This document shows, in pieces, positions 39,146 through 47,907 of a stretch of DNA of 64,000 nucleotides. The translations under genes were made by a program, and so were the position numbers. Each line of letters starts with the position of its first letter. Within the stretch, counting starts at the first letter, position 1. The DNA is from Taklimakanibacter albus (GTDB lineage: Bacteria > Pseudomonadota > Alphaproteobacteria > Rhizobiales > Aestuariivirgaceae). The DNA lies in assembly GCF_016595235.1 (NCBI RefSeq), contig NZ_JAENHL010000006.1, forward strand, positions 992,001 to 1,056,000, read 5' to 3'. Under the pieces are notes generated by a model, which was given only the letters and a program-made list of their open reading frames with translations, ran no database searches and was not told the DNA's origin.

Positions 39146-40450
39146 ATGCCAGCCGTTTCACGTCGCCAGCTTTTGAAAAGCGCCGCGGGTCTAGCCTGCG
39201 CCGCCGCACTGCCGGGTCTCGCCAGCACACCTGCGAGCGCCGCGCCGGTGCACGATCTTCTCAATGCTCTGATCAAGAAATATTCCGATGCCGCCAAGGC
39301 CGCCATGGCCAATGCCGACATCAAGGCGCTGTTCGAGAAGGACGGTTTCCGCGACTATCTCGATGTCTACCCGGTCGGCGATCTCGCCGGCGGCTTCGTC
39401 TGGAAGCCGGGCATGGGCGCGAGCTTCACCGGCCCTTACAGCAAGCTTCAGATCAAAGCGCCGTTCACGGACTATCTGCCGATGAACGAGGGACCGGTGC
39501 TCGACAAGGCCAAGACCTATCGCATCGGCTTCGTCTTCCACGGCTTCAACCATCCCTGGCTGATCAGCCTCGCGGACACGGCGGCCTGGGAGGCGGCACG
39601 CCACCCCAATGTCCAGCTCGAAGTCATCGACGCGGAGTTCGACGACAACAAGATGGGGCAGGTGATCGATACCTGGATCGCCAAGAAGTTCGACGGCATC
39701 GTGCTGTGGCCCTCGCGCGAGGCGCCGATGGGACCGCCGGTCGACCGCGCCATCGCCGCCGGCATACCGGTGGTGAGCCTCGACCGCCGTACGTCCTCGG
39801 AAGTGATCAGTTCCGAAGTTCTCGGCAACTTCTACGCCAACGGCCTGCAGCAGGGACTCTATCTCCAGCACGCCGCGGCGGGAGCGGGCGCCATGATCTG
39901 CAATCGCAAGGATCTCGGCAGCACGGCGGACTCGATCCGCACCGGTTCCTATTTGGAAGTGATCGGCAACAGCCCCGACTATAAGGTCCTGGCGAACTAT
40001 CACACCAACAGCCAGCGCACCCTGGCCTTCAAGGCGACCGCCGATGCGCTGCAGGCCTTCAAGGACATCGCGATCATCTTCAATACCGGCGGCGAGGAGG
40101 CGATGGGCGCCCTCGATGCGGTGCGCGAGGCAGGACGGCTCAACAGCGCGCCCGGAGGCAAGAAGATCATCATCCTCGCCAATGACGACGCCCGCGAGGT
40201 GCTGAAGGAGATCCGCGCCGGCAATATGGACATGGTGGCGCCCTATACGCCGCTCATCGGCGACATCGGCATCCGCGCCGTCATCGCGCATATCGGCCAC
40301 AAGGCGGGACTGCTGCCCGAGGCGCCGCCCAAGCTCATCCTGACGCCCAATCTGCCGATGATCACGCGGGAGAAGATGACCATCGAGGGCATCGAGACAC
40401 TGACACCGGACGAATGGCCCTATGCCTATGGTCCGGAAGTGGCCAGCTGA
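39146..40450 (+). CDS. Tat-exported sugar ABC transporter solute-binding protein (RbsB/CUT2 family)
   Basis: Periplasmic receptor for a sugar-like ligand. The N-terminus has a twin-arginine motif (SRRQLLK) and a likely cleavage after ASA near residue 32. A region of about 90 residues (34-123) rich in aromatic residues comes before the conserved periplasmic-binding-protein type 1 fold, which starts at YRIGFVFHGFNHPWLISL. RbsB proteins normally start that fold right after the signal peptide, so the extension is unusual. The fold continues with DGIVLWPSREAP, AGIPVVSLDRR and a DAVREAGRL segment. A strong GGAGGAAATCG site precedes the ATG. The 434 residues compare with about 300 for RbsB. Ligand unknown; neighbours point to a polyol, sugar or cyclitol. 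Confidence 0.9.
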   Translation: MPAVSRRQLLKSAAGLACAAALPGLASTPASAAPVHDLLNALIKKYSDAAKAAMANADIKALFEKDGFRDYLDVYPVGDLAGGFVWKPGMGASFTGPYSKLQIKAPFTDYLPMNEGPVLDKAKTYRIGFVFHGFNHPWLISLADTAAWEAARHPNVQLEVIDAEFDDNKMGQVIDTWIAKKFDGIVLWPSREAPMGPPVDRAIAAGIPVVSLDRRTSSEVISSEVLGNFYANGLQQGLYLQHAAAGAGAMICNRKDLGSTADSIRTGSYLEVIGNSPDYKVLANYHTNSQRTLAFKATADALQAFKDIAIIFNTGGEEAMGALDAVREAGRLNSAPGGKKIIILANDDAREVLKEIRAGNMDMVAPYTPLIGDIGIRAVIAHIGHKAGLLPEAPPKLILTPNLPMITREKMTIEGIETLTPDEWPYAYGPEVAS

Positions 40451-40491
40451 CCGCACGCGACGGGAGCATCAGCCATGTCAGGGTCAGCAGC

Positions 40492-41484
40492 ATGAGCGCT
40501 GTCGACGACACCCATGCGGCGCGTTCCGCGCCTGCGATCAGGCACCCGGCTCCGTTCCGGGCGCAGATCGGCGGTTTGAGCCGCATTGCCATCCTTCTGC
40601 TGCTGGTTCTGACGGCGCAGCTCGTGACGCCGTCCTTCCTGGCGCCCGCCAACCTGCAGGTGATCCTGATGGCGGTCGCCGCCATCGGTGTCATGGCCAT
40701 CGGCATGACGCTGGTGGTGATCGCCGGCGAGATCGACCTGTCGATCGCCGGCGTCGCCATTCTCGCTTGTGTGTTGGGCGGTATCCTGATCCCGACGGGA
40801 TCGCCGGTGCTCGTCATCGGTGTGACGCTTCTCACCGGGCTCGTCCTGGGCCTGATCAACGGAATCCTGGTCGCCGGTTTGCGCATCCCCTCCCTGATCG
40901 CAACGCTCGGCATGCTCGGCATCGCCCGGGCGCTGGCCAATATCGCCTCTGGCGGCCAGGCGCTTTATCCCGAAAGCATCGGACCTTATGTCTGGCTCGG
41001 CCGCGGCACTCTGCTCGGGCTGCCGGTTCCGGTGCTCATTCTTCTCGTCCTGACGGTTCTCGCCATCGCGTTGACGCGCTTCTCGATCTTCGGGCAAGCG
41101 CTCTACGCCACCGGCGGCAATGTCAAGGCGGCGCGCTTGTCGGGCATCAATGTGGCGGCCGTCCGGATTGCGGTGTTCATGCTATGCGGCTTCTGCGCGG
41201 CGCTCGCCGGCATGCTCGACAGCGCCAGGCTCTCTTATATCAACCCGTCGGGCTTCGAGGGGATCGAGCTCAGCGTTCTGGCGGTGACGGTGCTGGGCGG
41301 CGCTGCCCTTTCCGGTGGCAAAGGCACCATCACCGGAACCCTGGTGGCGGCGCTCATCATCGGCGTCGTCAACAATCTGCTCAACCAGCTGGGCGTCAGC
41401 ATCTATCTCCAGCAGGTGGCGATCGCCGCCGTTATTCTGGCCGTCGTGCTGCCGGATGCGCTCAAGCGGGGGACCGGCAAATGA
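40492..41484 (+). CDS. Sugar ABC transporter permease 1 (RbsC family)
   Basis: Inner-membrane permease of the CUT2 sugar import family, about 330 residues with eight to ten hydrophobic helices. Family landmarks are visible: GMTLVVIAGEIDLSIAG, the GLRIPSLIATLGMLGIARALA segment, and the C-terminal ALSGGKGTITGTLVAALIIG. The start at 40492 gives a normal short cytoplasmic N-terminus. Its stop overlaps the start of a second permease as ATGA, so the membrane part is probably a heterodimer, as in the AI-2 LsrC/LsrD transporter. Confidence 0.92.
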   Translation: MSAVDDTHAARSAPAIRHPAPFRAQIGGLSRIAILLLLVLTAQLVTPSFLAPANLQVILMAVAAIGVMAIGMTLVVIAGEIDLSIAGVAILACVLGGILIPTGSPVLVIGVTLLTGLVLGLINGILVAGLRIPSLIATLGMLGIARALANIASGGQALYPESIGPYVWLGRGTLLGLPVPVLILLVLTVLAIALTRFSIFGQALYATGGNVKAARLSGINVAAVRIAVFMLCGFCAALAGMLDSARLSYINPSGFEGIELSVLAVTVLGGAALSGGKGTITGTLVAALIIGVVNNLLNQLGVSIYLQQVAIAAVILAVVLPDALKRGTGK

Positions 41485-42506
41485 GCGATGCTACTCTCAA
41501 GAGTTCATCCGCAAGCTTTCCTTCGCTGGTGACGTTGCTGCGCGCCGAGCCGCTGCTGTGGCTCATCGCGGCGATCATCGTCACCGGCGCCGTGACGTCG
41601 GAATATTATCTGACCGGCCAGAATATCGAAAATCTCCTGCGCAGTGTGTCGGTCTTCGGCCTGCTGGCGCTTGGCATGACGGTGGTCATGCTGACCGGCC
41701 GTATCGACCTGTCGGTCGCCGCCACGATGATCTTCTCGATCGTGGTGGGGGTGAAGGTCATGGTGCTGCTGGGCGACGGCCTCGGCCTGCGCTGGCTGGT
41801 GAAAGGCAATACTTACGCTGGGCCGAGCCTGCCGTTCCTCGCCATCGCGATCGTCACCGGCTGCGCCGTCGGTGCCGTCAACGGCATCGGCATCGCCTAT
41901 TTCCGCATCGCGCCCTTCATCATGACGCTCGTGTCGCTGACCGCGCTGCGCGGTTTCAACTATGTGCTGACCGACGGCCACCCTTACTATCTGCGCTCGC
42001 CCGTTTTCGCCTTCATCGGCGATCAGGTGGTCCTCGGCATCCCCTTCAGCACATTGGTCTTCCTGGCGGTGCTCGTCGCCTTGATCCTGTTCGTGAACGG
42101 CACGGTTGCCGGGAGCCGCTTCTATGCGATCGGCGGCAGCGAGCGGGCGGCGCTTTATGCCGGCATCAGGACCGAGCGTTTCGTCGTATTGGCTTACATG
42201 ATCAGCGGCTTCTGCGCCGCGCTCGCCGGCATCCTGTTCACCGCGCGGCTCAAATCGGTCGATGCGCCGTTGGCTTCGGGCTACGAACTGACCGCCATCG
42301 CCATCGCGGTGATCGGCGGCACGGCGCTGTCGGGCGGTGTCGGCTCGCCATGGCGCACATTGCTGGGCAGTCTCGTCTTCGCCTCGGGCCTCAATCTTTT
42401 GGCCATCTGGGGCATCGGCACCTGGTATCAGAATCTCATTGTCGGCACAGTGCTCATCGCCGCGGTCGCGCTTTCCCGCATCGGCCGTCCGCGTGCATCC
42501 AGCTAG
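41481..42506 (+). CDS. Sugar ABC transporter permease 2 (RbsC family)
   Basis: Second CUT2 permease of 341 residues, clearly different from the first in sequence but with the same landmarks: GMTVVMLTGRIDLSVAATM, FRIAPFIMTLVSLTALRGFNYVLTDG and the C-terminal TALSGGVGSPWRTLLGSLVF. The extra loop around residues 85-115 (GDGLGLRWLVKGNTYAGP) is longer than in permease 1. The start overlaps the previous stop by four bases; the kinase gene begins ten bases after its own stop. Confidence 0.92.
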   Translation: MSDATLKSSSASFPSLVTLLRAEPLLWLIAAIIVTGAVTSEYYLTGQNIENLLRSVSVFGLLALGMTVVMLTGRIDLSVAATMIFSIVVGVKVMVLLGDGLGLRWLVKGNTYAGPSLPFLAIAIVTGCAVGAVNGIGIAYFRIAPFIMTLVSLTALRGFNYVLTDGHPYYLRSPVFAFIGDQVVLGIPFSTLVFLAVLVALILFVNGTVAGSRFYAIGGSERAALYAGIRTERFVVLAYMISGFCAALAGILFTARLKSVDAPLASGYELTAIAIAVIGGTALSGGVGSPWRTLLGSLVFASGLNLLAIWGIGTWYQNLIVGTVLIAAVALSRIGRPRASS

Positions 42507-42516
42507 GGAGTTCAAC

Positions 42517-44067
42517 TTGCGCGGTCATCTCACCCTCGGAATAGACATCGGCACCACCAATGTGAAGGCCGCCATCCTTGATACGAATACCGGCAAGCTT
42601 GTCGCGTTCGGGTCGAAAGAGCATCCGCTTTTCCATCCCTTTCCGGGCTGGGCCGAGCAGGAGCCCGGTAATTATTGGTCGGCCGTCGTGTCGGCCATTC
42701 GCCAATGCCTCGATCAGGGCCGCTTCGCCGATGACATCGCCGCCGTGGCCTTGTCGGGCCTGGTCGGCGTCACCCTGCCGGTCAACGATCAGGGCCGGCC
42801 GCTGCGCCCGGCGATGATCTGGATGGATGCGCGCTCGGAGCCCGAATGCGAGGACATCAGGACGCGGGTCGGCGAGGCGGCGATCAACCGCAACAACGGC
42901 AACCGCATCGCGCCGTGGTTCATCGATCCCAAGGCGCTGTGGATCAAGCGCCATGAGCCCCATATCTTCTCGGCCATCCACAAATTTCTGTCGCCGTCGG
43001 GCTATTGCACCTTCCGCATGTGCGGCAACTTTACGATGAATACCGGTGATGCCGGGCTCGCTTATGCCTATGAGTATCAGAAGGAGAGCTGGAACGAGGG
43101 CATTGCCAATGCGATCGGTATTCCGCTCGAGATGTTCCCGCGGCTCTACCGCTCGCATGAACTCGTCGGCGAGGTGACGCGCCAGGCGGCGGAGGAAACC
43201 GGCCTGCGTGCAGGCACCCTGGTCGCGGCCGGTGGCACCGATATCAGCTCGGCGGCGCTCGGCGTCGGCGTCACCAAGGCCGGCCAGGCCTATTATTCGA
43301 TGGGCACCGGCTCCAATCTGGGCATCATGATCCCGACCGAGCAGCGGGTCGAGGAATACCGTATTCTCAAATGGCCGCATGTGCTGCCGGGTCTCACCAT
43401 GTTCGACGGTCCGATGGCCTTCACCGGCGCGTCGCTGAAATGGTTCCGCGATCAGTTCGGCGACAGCGAATGGCGCCTCGCCGAAAGGATGGGGCAGAAT
43501 GTCTTCGACCTGTTCACGGCGCAGGCGATGCAGGTTCCGCCGTGCTCGGATGGGCTGCTCTATCTGCCTTATCTCGGCAATACGCTGTCGCCCAACTGGC
43601 ACAGCAACGCCACCGGCGCCTTCTTCGGCATCCGCCCGACGACGACGCGCTCGCATTTCATCCGGGCGCTGATCGAGGGCGTGGCGTTCGATCTCTATTC
43701 CAACATCCGTATCGCCCGCGAAGCCGGCGTCGCCGTCGATGGCCTCATTCTCAATGGCGGGCCGACCAAAAGCCGCTTCTGGAATCAGATCACCGCCAAT
43801 GTCGTGAATGTGCCGCTTCAGGTGCCCGATATCGGCGAGGCGGCGCCGATCGGCGATGCCATTCTCGCCGGCACCGCGGCGGGCATCTACAGCTCGCCCG
43901 TCGAGCCGCTCGACCGGATCGTCAGGATCAAGGAGACCATCGATCCTGATCCCAAGCTGCATGAGCGGTACCGGGCCTTCTTCGACATCTGGTCGTCCTT
44001 CTACCAGCATGTGCGCGGCGACATGGATGCCCATCGCGCACTCGTCGACCGCTACCATTCCGGCTGA
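42517..44067 (+). CDS. FGGY family carbohydrate kinase (xylulokinase-like)
   Basis: Cytoplasmic kinase that would phosphorylate the imported sugar or its processed product. The N-terminal phosphate-binding motif GIDIGTTNVKAAIL, the WAEQEPGNYW segment typical of xylulokinase-like members, DARSEPE, the GGTDISSAALG motif and the C-terminal GLILNGGPTKSRFWNQITAN loop are all present. I choose the TTG at 42517 as start because GGGAG sits six bases upstream and it gives the family's usual N-terminus (516 residues); ATG codons further upstream lie inside the permease gene. Its presence argues that the transported compound is a free hydroxylated carbon skeleton. Substrate cannot be set among xylulose, ribulose, erythritol and cyclitol-like possibilities. 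Confidence 0.9.
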   Translation: MRGHLTLGIDIGTTNVKAAILDTNTGKLVAFGSKEHPLFHPFPGWAEQEPGNYWSAVVSAIRQCLDQGRFADDIAAVALSGLVGVTLPVNDQGRPLRPAMIWMDARSEPECEDIRTRVGEAAINRNNGNRIAPWFIDPKALWIKRHEPHIFSAIHKFLSPSGYCTFRMCGNFTMNTGDAGLAYAYEYQKESWNEGIANAIGIPLEMFPRLYRSHELVGEVTRQAAEETGLRAGTLVAAGGTDISSAALGVGVTKAGQAYYSMGTGSNLGIMIPTEQRVEEYRILKWPHVLPGLTMFDGPMAFTGASLKWFRDQFGDSEWRLAERMGQNVFDLFTAQAMQVPPCSDGLLYLPYLGNTLSPNWHSNATGAFFGIRPTTTRSHFIRALIEGVAFDLYSNIRIAREAGVAVDGLILNGGPTKSRFWNQITANVVNVPLQVPDIGEAAPIGDAILAGTAAGIYSSPVEPLDRIVRIKETIDPDPKLHERYRAFFDIWSSFYQHVRGDMDAHRALVDRYHSG

Positions 44068-44079
44068 GGGGGAAGGGTG

Positions 44080-45573
44080 ATGAGCGAGCATGCGCCGCTT
44101 CTCGAGGTGCGGGCGATCCGCAAGGCCTTTCCGGGCGTCGTGGCGCTCGCCGATGTGAGCTTCGATATTTTGCCGGGAGAGGTCCATGCGCTGGTCGGCG
44201 AGAACGGCGCCGGCAAATCAACGCTCTTGTCGATCATCAATGGGCTCCAGCTGCCCGACAGCGGCGAGATCCGCCGGGATGGCCAGGCCGTCATGCTGCG
44301 CAATCCGTCCGTCGCCCGGGCGCATCGGATCGCGCTGGTCCATCAGGAGCTGGTCCTGTGCCCCAATCTGACGGTGGCCGAGAACATCCTGCTCGGGCAG
44401 GAGCCGAAGGGCCGGTTTGGCCGCACCGACCGCAAGGCCATGTATCAGGAGGCGCGCCGGATTCTGGGCGCCATCCATGTCGATCTCGACCCGGCCCGTC
44501 CCACCGGCGAGCTCAGCCTCAACGAGCAGCAGATCGTGGAGATATGCCGCGCTCTGGTCAGCGATCCGAAAGTGCTGATCTTCGACGAGCCGACGGCCTC
44601 GCTCAATGACGACCAGGTTCAGCATCTCCTGGCCATCATCCGCAACCTCAAGGCCAAGGGTCTCGGCATCGTCTATGTATCGCATCGCCTGGCGGAGGTC
44701 TTCGCGCTCGCTGATCGGATCACCGTTCTGCGTGATGGCCGCGCCGTCGCGACATTGCCGGCGGCGGAGTCCAGCGAGGCGGTGGTGATCCGGCATATGG
44801 TCGGCCGCGATCCGGCGCCGAACCGGATCGAGCGGGGCACCAGCGGCACGGCCGAGGTGGCGCTCGCCGTGCGCTCGCTCGGTGCCGGCAAATTGTTCGA
44901 TGATGTCTCCTTCGAGATCCGCAAGGGCGAGATCCTGGGAATCGCAGGGCTGCTCGGCTGCCAGCGCGAAGCTGTGATGCGCGCTCTGTTCGGCGCCTTG
45001 CCGGTCGACCGGGGTGAGATCCGCGTGGGCGATAGACCATGCCGGGCGCGGTCGCCGCGCCAGGCGATCGTCCAGGGCTTCGGCTTCCTGCCGGCCGACC
45101 GCAAGGGCGAGGGGCTCGTGCTGCCGATGAGTGTCGGCGACAATATCGCGCTGACCATGCTCTGGCGTTTTTCCGCGCTGGGTTTCCTGCGCCGGCGAAA
45201 GAAGGACGGCCTCGCCTGGGAGATGATCCGCATGCTGTCCACCAAGGTGGCGAGCCTGTCGCAAGCGGCGCGCGAGCTTTCCGGCGGCAACCAGCAGAAG
45301 CTGGTCATTGCCAAGTGGATCGCCCGCGGCGGCGAGGTGTTCCTGGTCGAGGATCCGACGCGCGGCGTCGATGTCGGCGCCAAGCCGCAGATCTGGCGGG
45401 CCATCGATGAGCTGACCCGGCAGGGCAAGGCGGTGCTTTTGATCACCAGTGAGCTGCAGGAGCTGATGGATATCAGCGACCGCATCATCGTCATGAGCCG
45501 CGGGCGCGTCACCGGGCATTTTGAGCGGCCGGAATTCTCCGTCGAGGGCATCGCGCGCTGCGCCGTGATGTGA
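44080..45573 (+). CDS. Sugar ABC transporter double ATPase (RbsA/CUT2 family)
   Basis: Energising subunit for the two permeases. Domain 1 has an intact Walker A GENGAGKST (about 40-48), the RbsA-style degenerate signature LSLNEQQIVEI and Walker B LIFDEPTASL. Domain 2 has the expected weak Walker A (GLLGCQREAVMRALFG) with an intact signature LSGGNQQKLVIAKW and LVEDPTRGVD. One strong and one degenerate nucleotide site is normal for this family. The GTG at 44077 precedes the ATG at 44080; GAGGGGGAAGGG upstream favours the ATG. The length of 497 residues is standard. The ORF is followed by 107 bases before the hydroxylase gene. Confidence 0.94.
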   Translation: MSEHAPLLEVRAIRKAFPGVVALADVSFDILPGEVHALVGENGAGKSTLLSIINGLQLPDSGEIRRDGQAVMLRNPSVARAHRIALVHQELVLCPNLTVAENILLGQEPKGRFGRTDRKAMYQEARRILGAIHVDLDPARPTGELSLNEQQIVEICRALVSDPKVLIFDEPTASLNDDQVQHLLAIIRNLKAKGLGIVYVSHRLAEVFALADRITVLRDGRAVATLPAAESSEAVVIRHMVGRDPAPNRIERGTSGTAEVALAVRSLGAGKLFDDVSFEIRKGEILGIAGLLGCQREAVMRALFGALPVDRGEIRVGDRPCRARSPRQAIVQGFGFLPADRKGEGLVLPMSVGDNIALTMLWRFSALGFLRRRKKDGLAWEMIRMLSTKVASLSQAARELSGGNQQKLVIAKWIARGGEVFLVEDPTRGVDVGAKPQIWRAIDELTRQGKAVLLITSELQELMDISDRIIVMSRGRVTGHFERPEFSVEGIARCAVM

Positions 45574-45602
45574 CGGACCGCACGTCGCCGAAACCGATGC
45601 CC

Positions 45603-45634
45603 GTATCGAAACAATGAATTTCCAATCCCGATAC
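45603..45634. promoter_or_regulatory. Inverted repeat GTATCG-N20-CGATAC enclosing shared 12-mer copy 2
   Basis: In the 107-base spacer between the RbsA-type gene and the hydroxylase gene, GTATCG (45603-45608) and CGATAC (45629-45634) are perfect inverted arms. Between them lies AACAATGAATTT (45610-45621), identical to the copy at 38674-38685 before the ferredoxin gene. The spacer may hold an internal promoter and an operator, perhaps for the LysR protein encoded at the cluster end. Confidence 0.38.
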
Positions 45635-45680
45635 CCCGCATTTAAGGCAGGTCGGGAAGATCGAAACGAGGAATGTGACC

Positions 45681-46673
45681 ATGCAAGGGAATGATTCAGC
45701 AAGCTTCGCCGGTATCGGTGGGATCGGTAGCCGCATCTGGCCTCTGACCGGCCCTGAAATCATATCGCGCGATGCCTTGAAGACCTTGCGCGTGCGCGCC
45801 AATGCGCCGGGCCTCATCCGGCTCGCCGTCCACATATCCGCCCTGGCGCTAGGCGTCGGCGCCGTCTATCTGAGCAGCGGCACCTGGTGGCTCATGGTGC
45901 CGGCCATGCTTCTCTATGGCATCGTCATCGTACTACTCTTCGCGCCGCTGCATGAATGTTCGCATGGCACCGCCTTCCAGTCGCGCTGGCTCAATCACGC
46001 TTTGGGTTTCATCGTCGCCTTCCTCACCATGCGGCCGTTCCTCTATTTCAAATACCGGCATGCGGCGCATCACACCTACACCCAGCATGAGGATCACGAT
46101 CCCGACATCGTGCCGTTCCCGACATCGTTCGGCGATTATCTCCGCCAGATCGCCGGCTTTTCCTTCTGGCCGAAACTGGTGGGAACGCTGTGGCGCGGCT
46201 GTCTCGGTCGCTTCTCGGAGGAGGAACGGGAGTTTCTGCCCGAATCCGTCTTTGGCGATGTGAGCCGCGAGATCCGCATCATGTGCGCCCTCTATCTGGC
46301 GATCGTCGCGGTTTCGATCTGGACCGGCAGCACGATCGCGCTGATCTACTGGTTCCTGCCGCGCATGTTGGGCGAGCCGGTGCTGCGCGCCATCCGCATG
46401 GCCGAGCATACCGGCGCCGAGGAGAGCCCGAACCTTCTCGCCAATACGCGCACCACTCTGGCCAATCCGGTCCTGCGCCTGCTGTACTGGAACATGCCCT
46501 ATCACGCCGAGCATCATCTGGCCTCCTCGGTGCCGTTCCACGCGCTCGGCAAGCTCCATGAACATGTCTCGCCGCATCTCGAATGTGTGAGCCGGAGCTA
46601 TTTCCAGGTTCATCGCGACATCCTGCGCGAAGTGCTGAAGGGCAAAAAGCGCGAAATGGCGGCGGGCGAATAG
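45681..46673 (+). CDS. Membrane di-iron fatty-acid-desaturase-family hydroxylase (MocD-like)
   Basis: Predicted oxygenase component. The 330-residue protein has membrane helices and the three histidine boxes of the desaturase/alkane hydroxylase fold: HECSH at 91-95, HAAHH at 127-131 and HAEHH at 275-279, plus His243 in AEHTG. Substrates of this fold include fatty acids, alkanes, xylene, carotenoids and, in the rhizopine MocD system, a methylated cyclitol. There is no fused electron-transfer domain, so it needs the ferredoxin (38741-39085) and reductase (46681-47904). The ATG at 45681 has GAGGA eight bases upstream, better than the GTG at 45675. Lipid desaturation is an alternative, but the sugar-transport context argues against it. 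Confidence 0.88.
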   Translation: MQGNDSASFAGIGGIGSRIWPLTGPEIISRDALKTLRVRANAPGLIRLAVHISALALGVGAVYLSSGTWWLMVPAMLLYGIVIVLLFAPLHECSHGTAFQSRWLNHALGFIVAFLTMRPFLYFKYRHAAHHTYTQHEDHDPDIVPFPTSFGDYLRQIAGFSFWPKLVGTLWRGCLGRFSEEEREFLPESVFGDVSREIRIMCALYLAIVAVSIWTGSTIALIYWFLPRMLGEPVLRAIRMAEHTGAEESPNLLANTRTTLANPVLRLLYWNMPYHAEHHLASSVPFHALGKLHEHVSPHLECVSRSYFQVHRDILREVLKGKKREMAAGE

Positions 46674-46680
46674 GGGCGAT

Positions 46681-47904
46681 ATGACCAAGGATGTCGTCAT
46701 CGTCGGCGGCGGGCATGCGGGCGGGCGCGTGGCGGAGCGCCTGCGCCATGGCGGCTTCAAGGAGCCGATCCATGTCGTTGGACGCGAGATGGAGTTTCCG
46801 TATGAACGGCCGCCGCTCTCCAAAGCCTGCCTGACCGGACCTGAGCCGGTGGCCAACGCTTATCTCATCCCACCGTCGCGCTGGCAGGAGATCGGCGTCA
46901 CCTTTCATCTCGGCAAAGAGGTGACTGAAATCGACCGCGCCGGGCGCCGCATCAGAATGAATGATGGCCAGGTTCTGCCTTACCGCCATCTGGTCCTCGC
47001 CACCGGACTGACGCCCAGGAGCCTGCCGGCACTCACCGAAATTACTCGCCATGTCTCCTATCTGCGCAGCTTCGAAGACGCCCTGCGGCTGCGCACGCGT
47101 CTGTGTCCGGGGACGCGGCTGCTCATCGTCGGCGCCGGGTTGATCGGGCTCGAAGTGGCGGCGAGCGCGATTGGCCGGGGTGTCGAGGTCACCATCGTCG
47201 AGGCCGGCGAGCGTCCGCTGATGCGTCTCCTGCCGGAGCGCCTGGCGCTGTGGCTGAGTTCGACGCATCGCGCGGCGGGGGTCAGGATTCTCTGTGGGCG
47301 CCGGATCGTGCGCGCGGAGTCCGTTGGTGAGACAGTGGCCGTTGCGTTGGATGACGGCACCGACATTTCCGCTGATGAAATTCTGGTGGCGATCGGCGCT
47401 GCGCCCAATGACGGCCTCGCTCGGGCCGCGGGGCTCGACGTCGATGACGGCATTGTAGTGAATGCGCGCGGCGAGACCAGCGATCCGGATATCAGCGCCG
47501 TCGGCGATGTGGCGCGTCATGACAATGTGAGATTCGGCACGCGCCAGCGCCTCGAATCCTGGCGCAACGCCGAGGATCTGGCCGCCATTGTCGCGGCCAA
47601 TCTCTGTGGCGATCGTCAGTCTTATGGTGAAGTGCCATGGTTCTGGACCGATCAATATGATTGGAACATCCAGATCGCCGGCACGCCTTCGCCGGGACTT
47701 GACGTGCTGGAGCGTGGCGCCATCGGTGTGCGCGGTTATCTCGCTTATTATCTCGAGAGCGGCGCTCTGCGCGGTGCGGTGGGAATCGGCTGCGGCCGCG
47801 ACATCCGGATGGCGCGCGAGATCATGCGATCGGGAGCCACTGTCGATCAGGCCGACCTTCTGGCCAAGGGCTTCCGCACCGGTGCCGCGCTCGTCGAGGT
47901 ATAG
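46681..47904 (+). CDS. NAD(P)H-ferredoxin reductase, FAD-dependent (MocF / rubredoxin reductase-like)
   Basis: Flavoprotein passing electrons from NAD(P)H to the Rieske ferredoxin. It has an N-terminal FAD-binding VIVGGGHAGGRVAE, the YERPPLSKACL segment typical of oxygenase-coupled reductases, a central NAD-binding LLIVGAGLIGLEVAASA (about 147-163) and the C-terminal SAVGDVA motif, in the order of BphA4/AlkT/ThcD proteins. The length of 407 residues is normal. It starts seven bases after the hydroxylase gene, which fits with the two being an electron-transfer pair. The acceptor is inferred to be the ferredoxin encoded eight kilobases upstream in the same cluster. Confidence 0.93.
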   Translation: MTKDVVIVGGGHAGGRVAERLRHGGFKEPIHVVGREMEFPYERPPLSKACLTGPEPVANAYLIPPSRWQEIGVTFHLGKEVTEIDRAGRRIRMNDGQVLPYRHLVLATGLTPRSLPALTEITRHVSYLRSFEDALRLRTRLCPGTRLLIVGAGLIGLEVAASAIGRGVEVTIVEAGERPLMRLLPERLALWLSSTHRAAGVRILCGRRIVRAESVGETVAVALDDGTDISADEILVAIGAAPNDGLARAAGLDVDDGIVVNARGETSDPDISAVGDVARHDNVRFGTRQRLESWRNAEDLAAIVAANLCGDRQSYGEVPWFWTDQYDWNIQIAGTPSPGLDVLERGAIGVRGYLAYYLESGALRGAVGIGCGRDIRMAREIMRSGATVDQADLLAKGFRTGAALVEV

Positions 47905-47907
47905 ATC

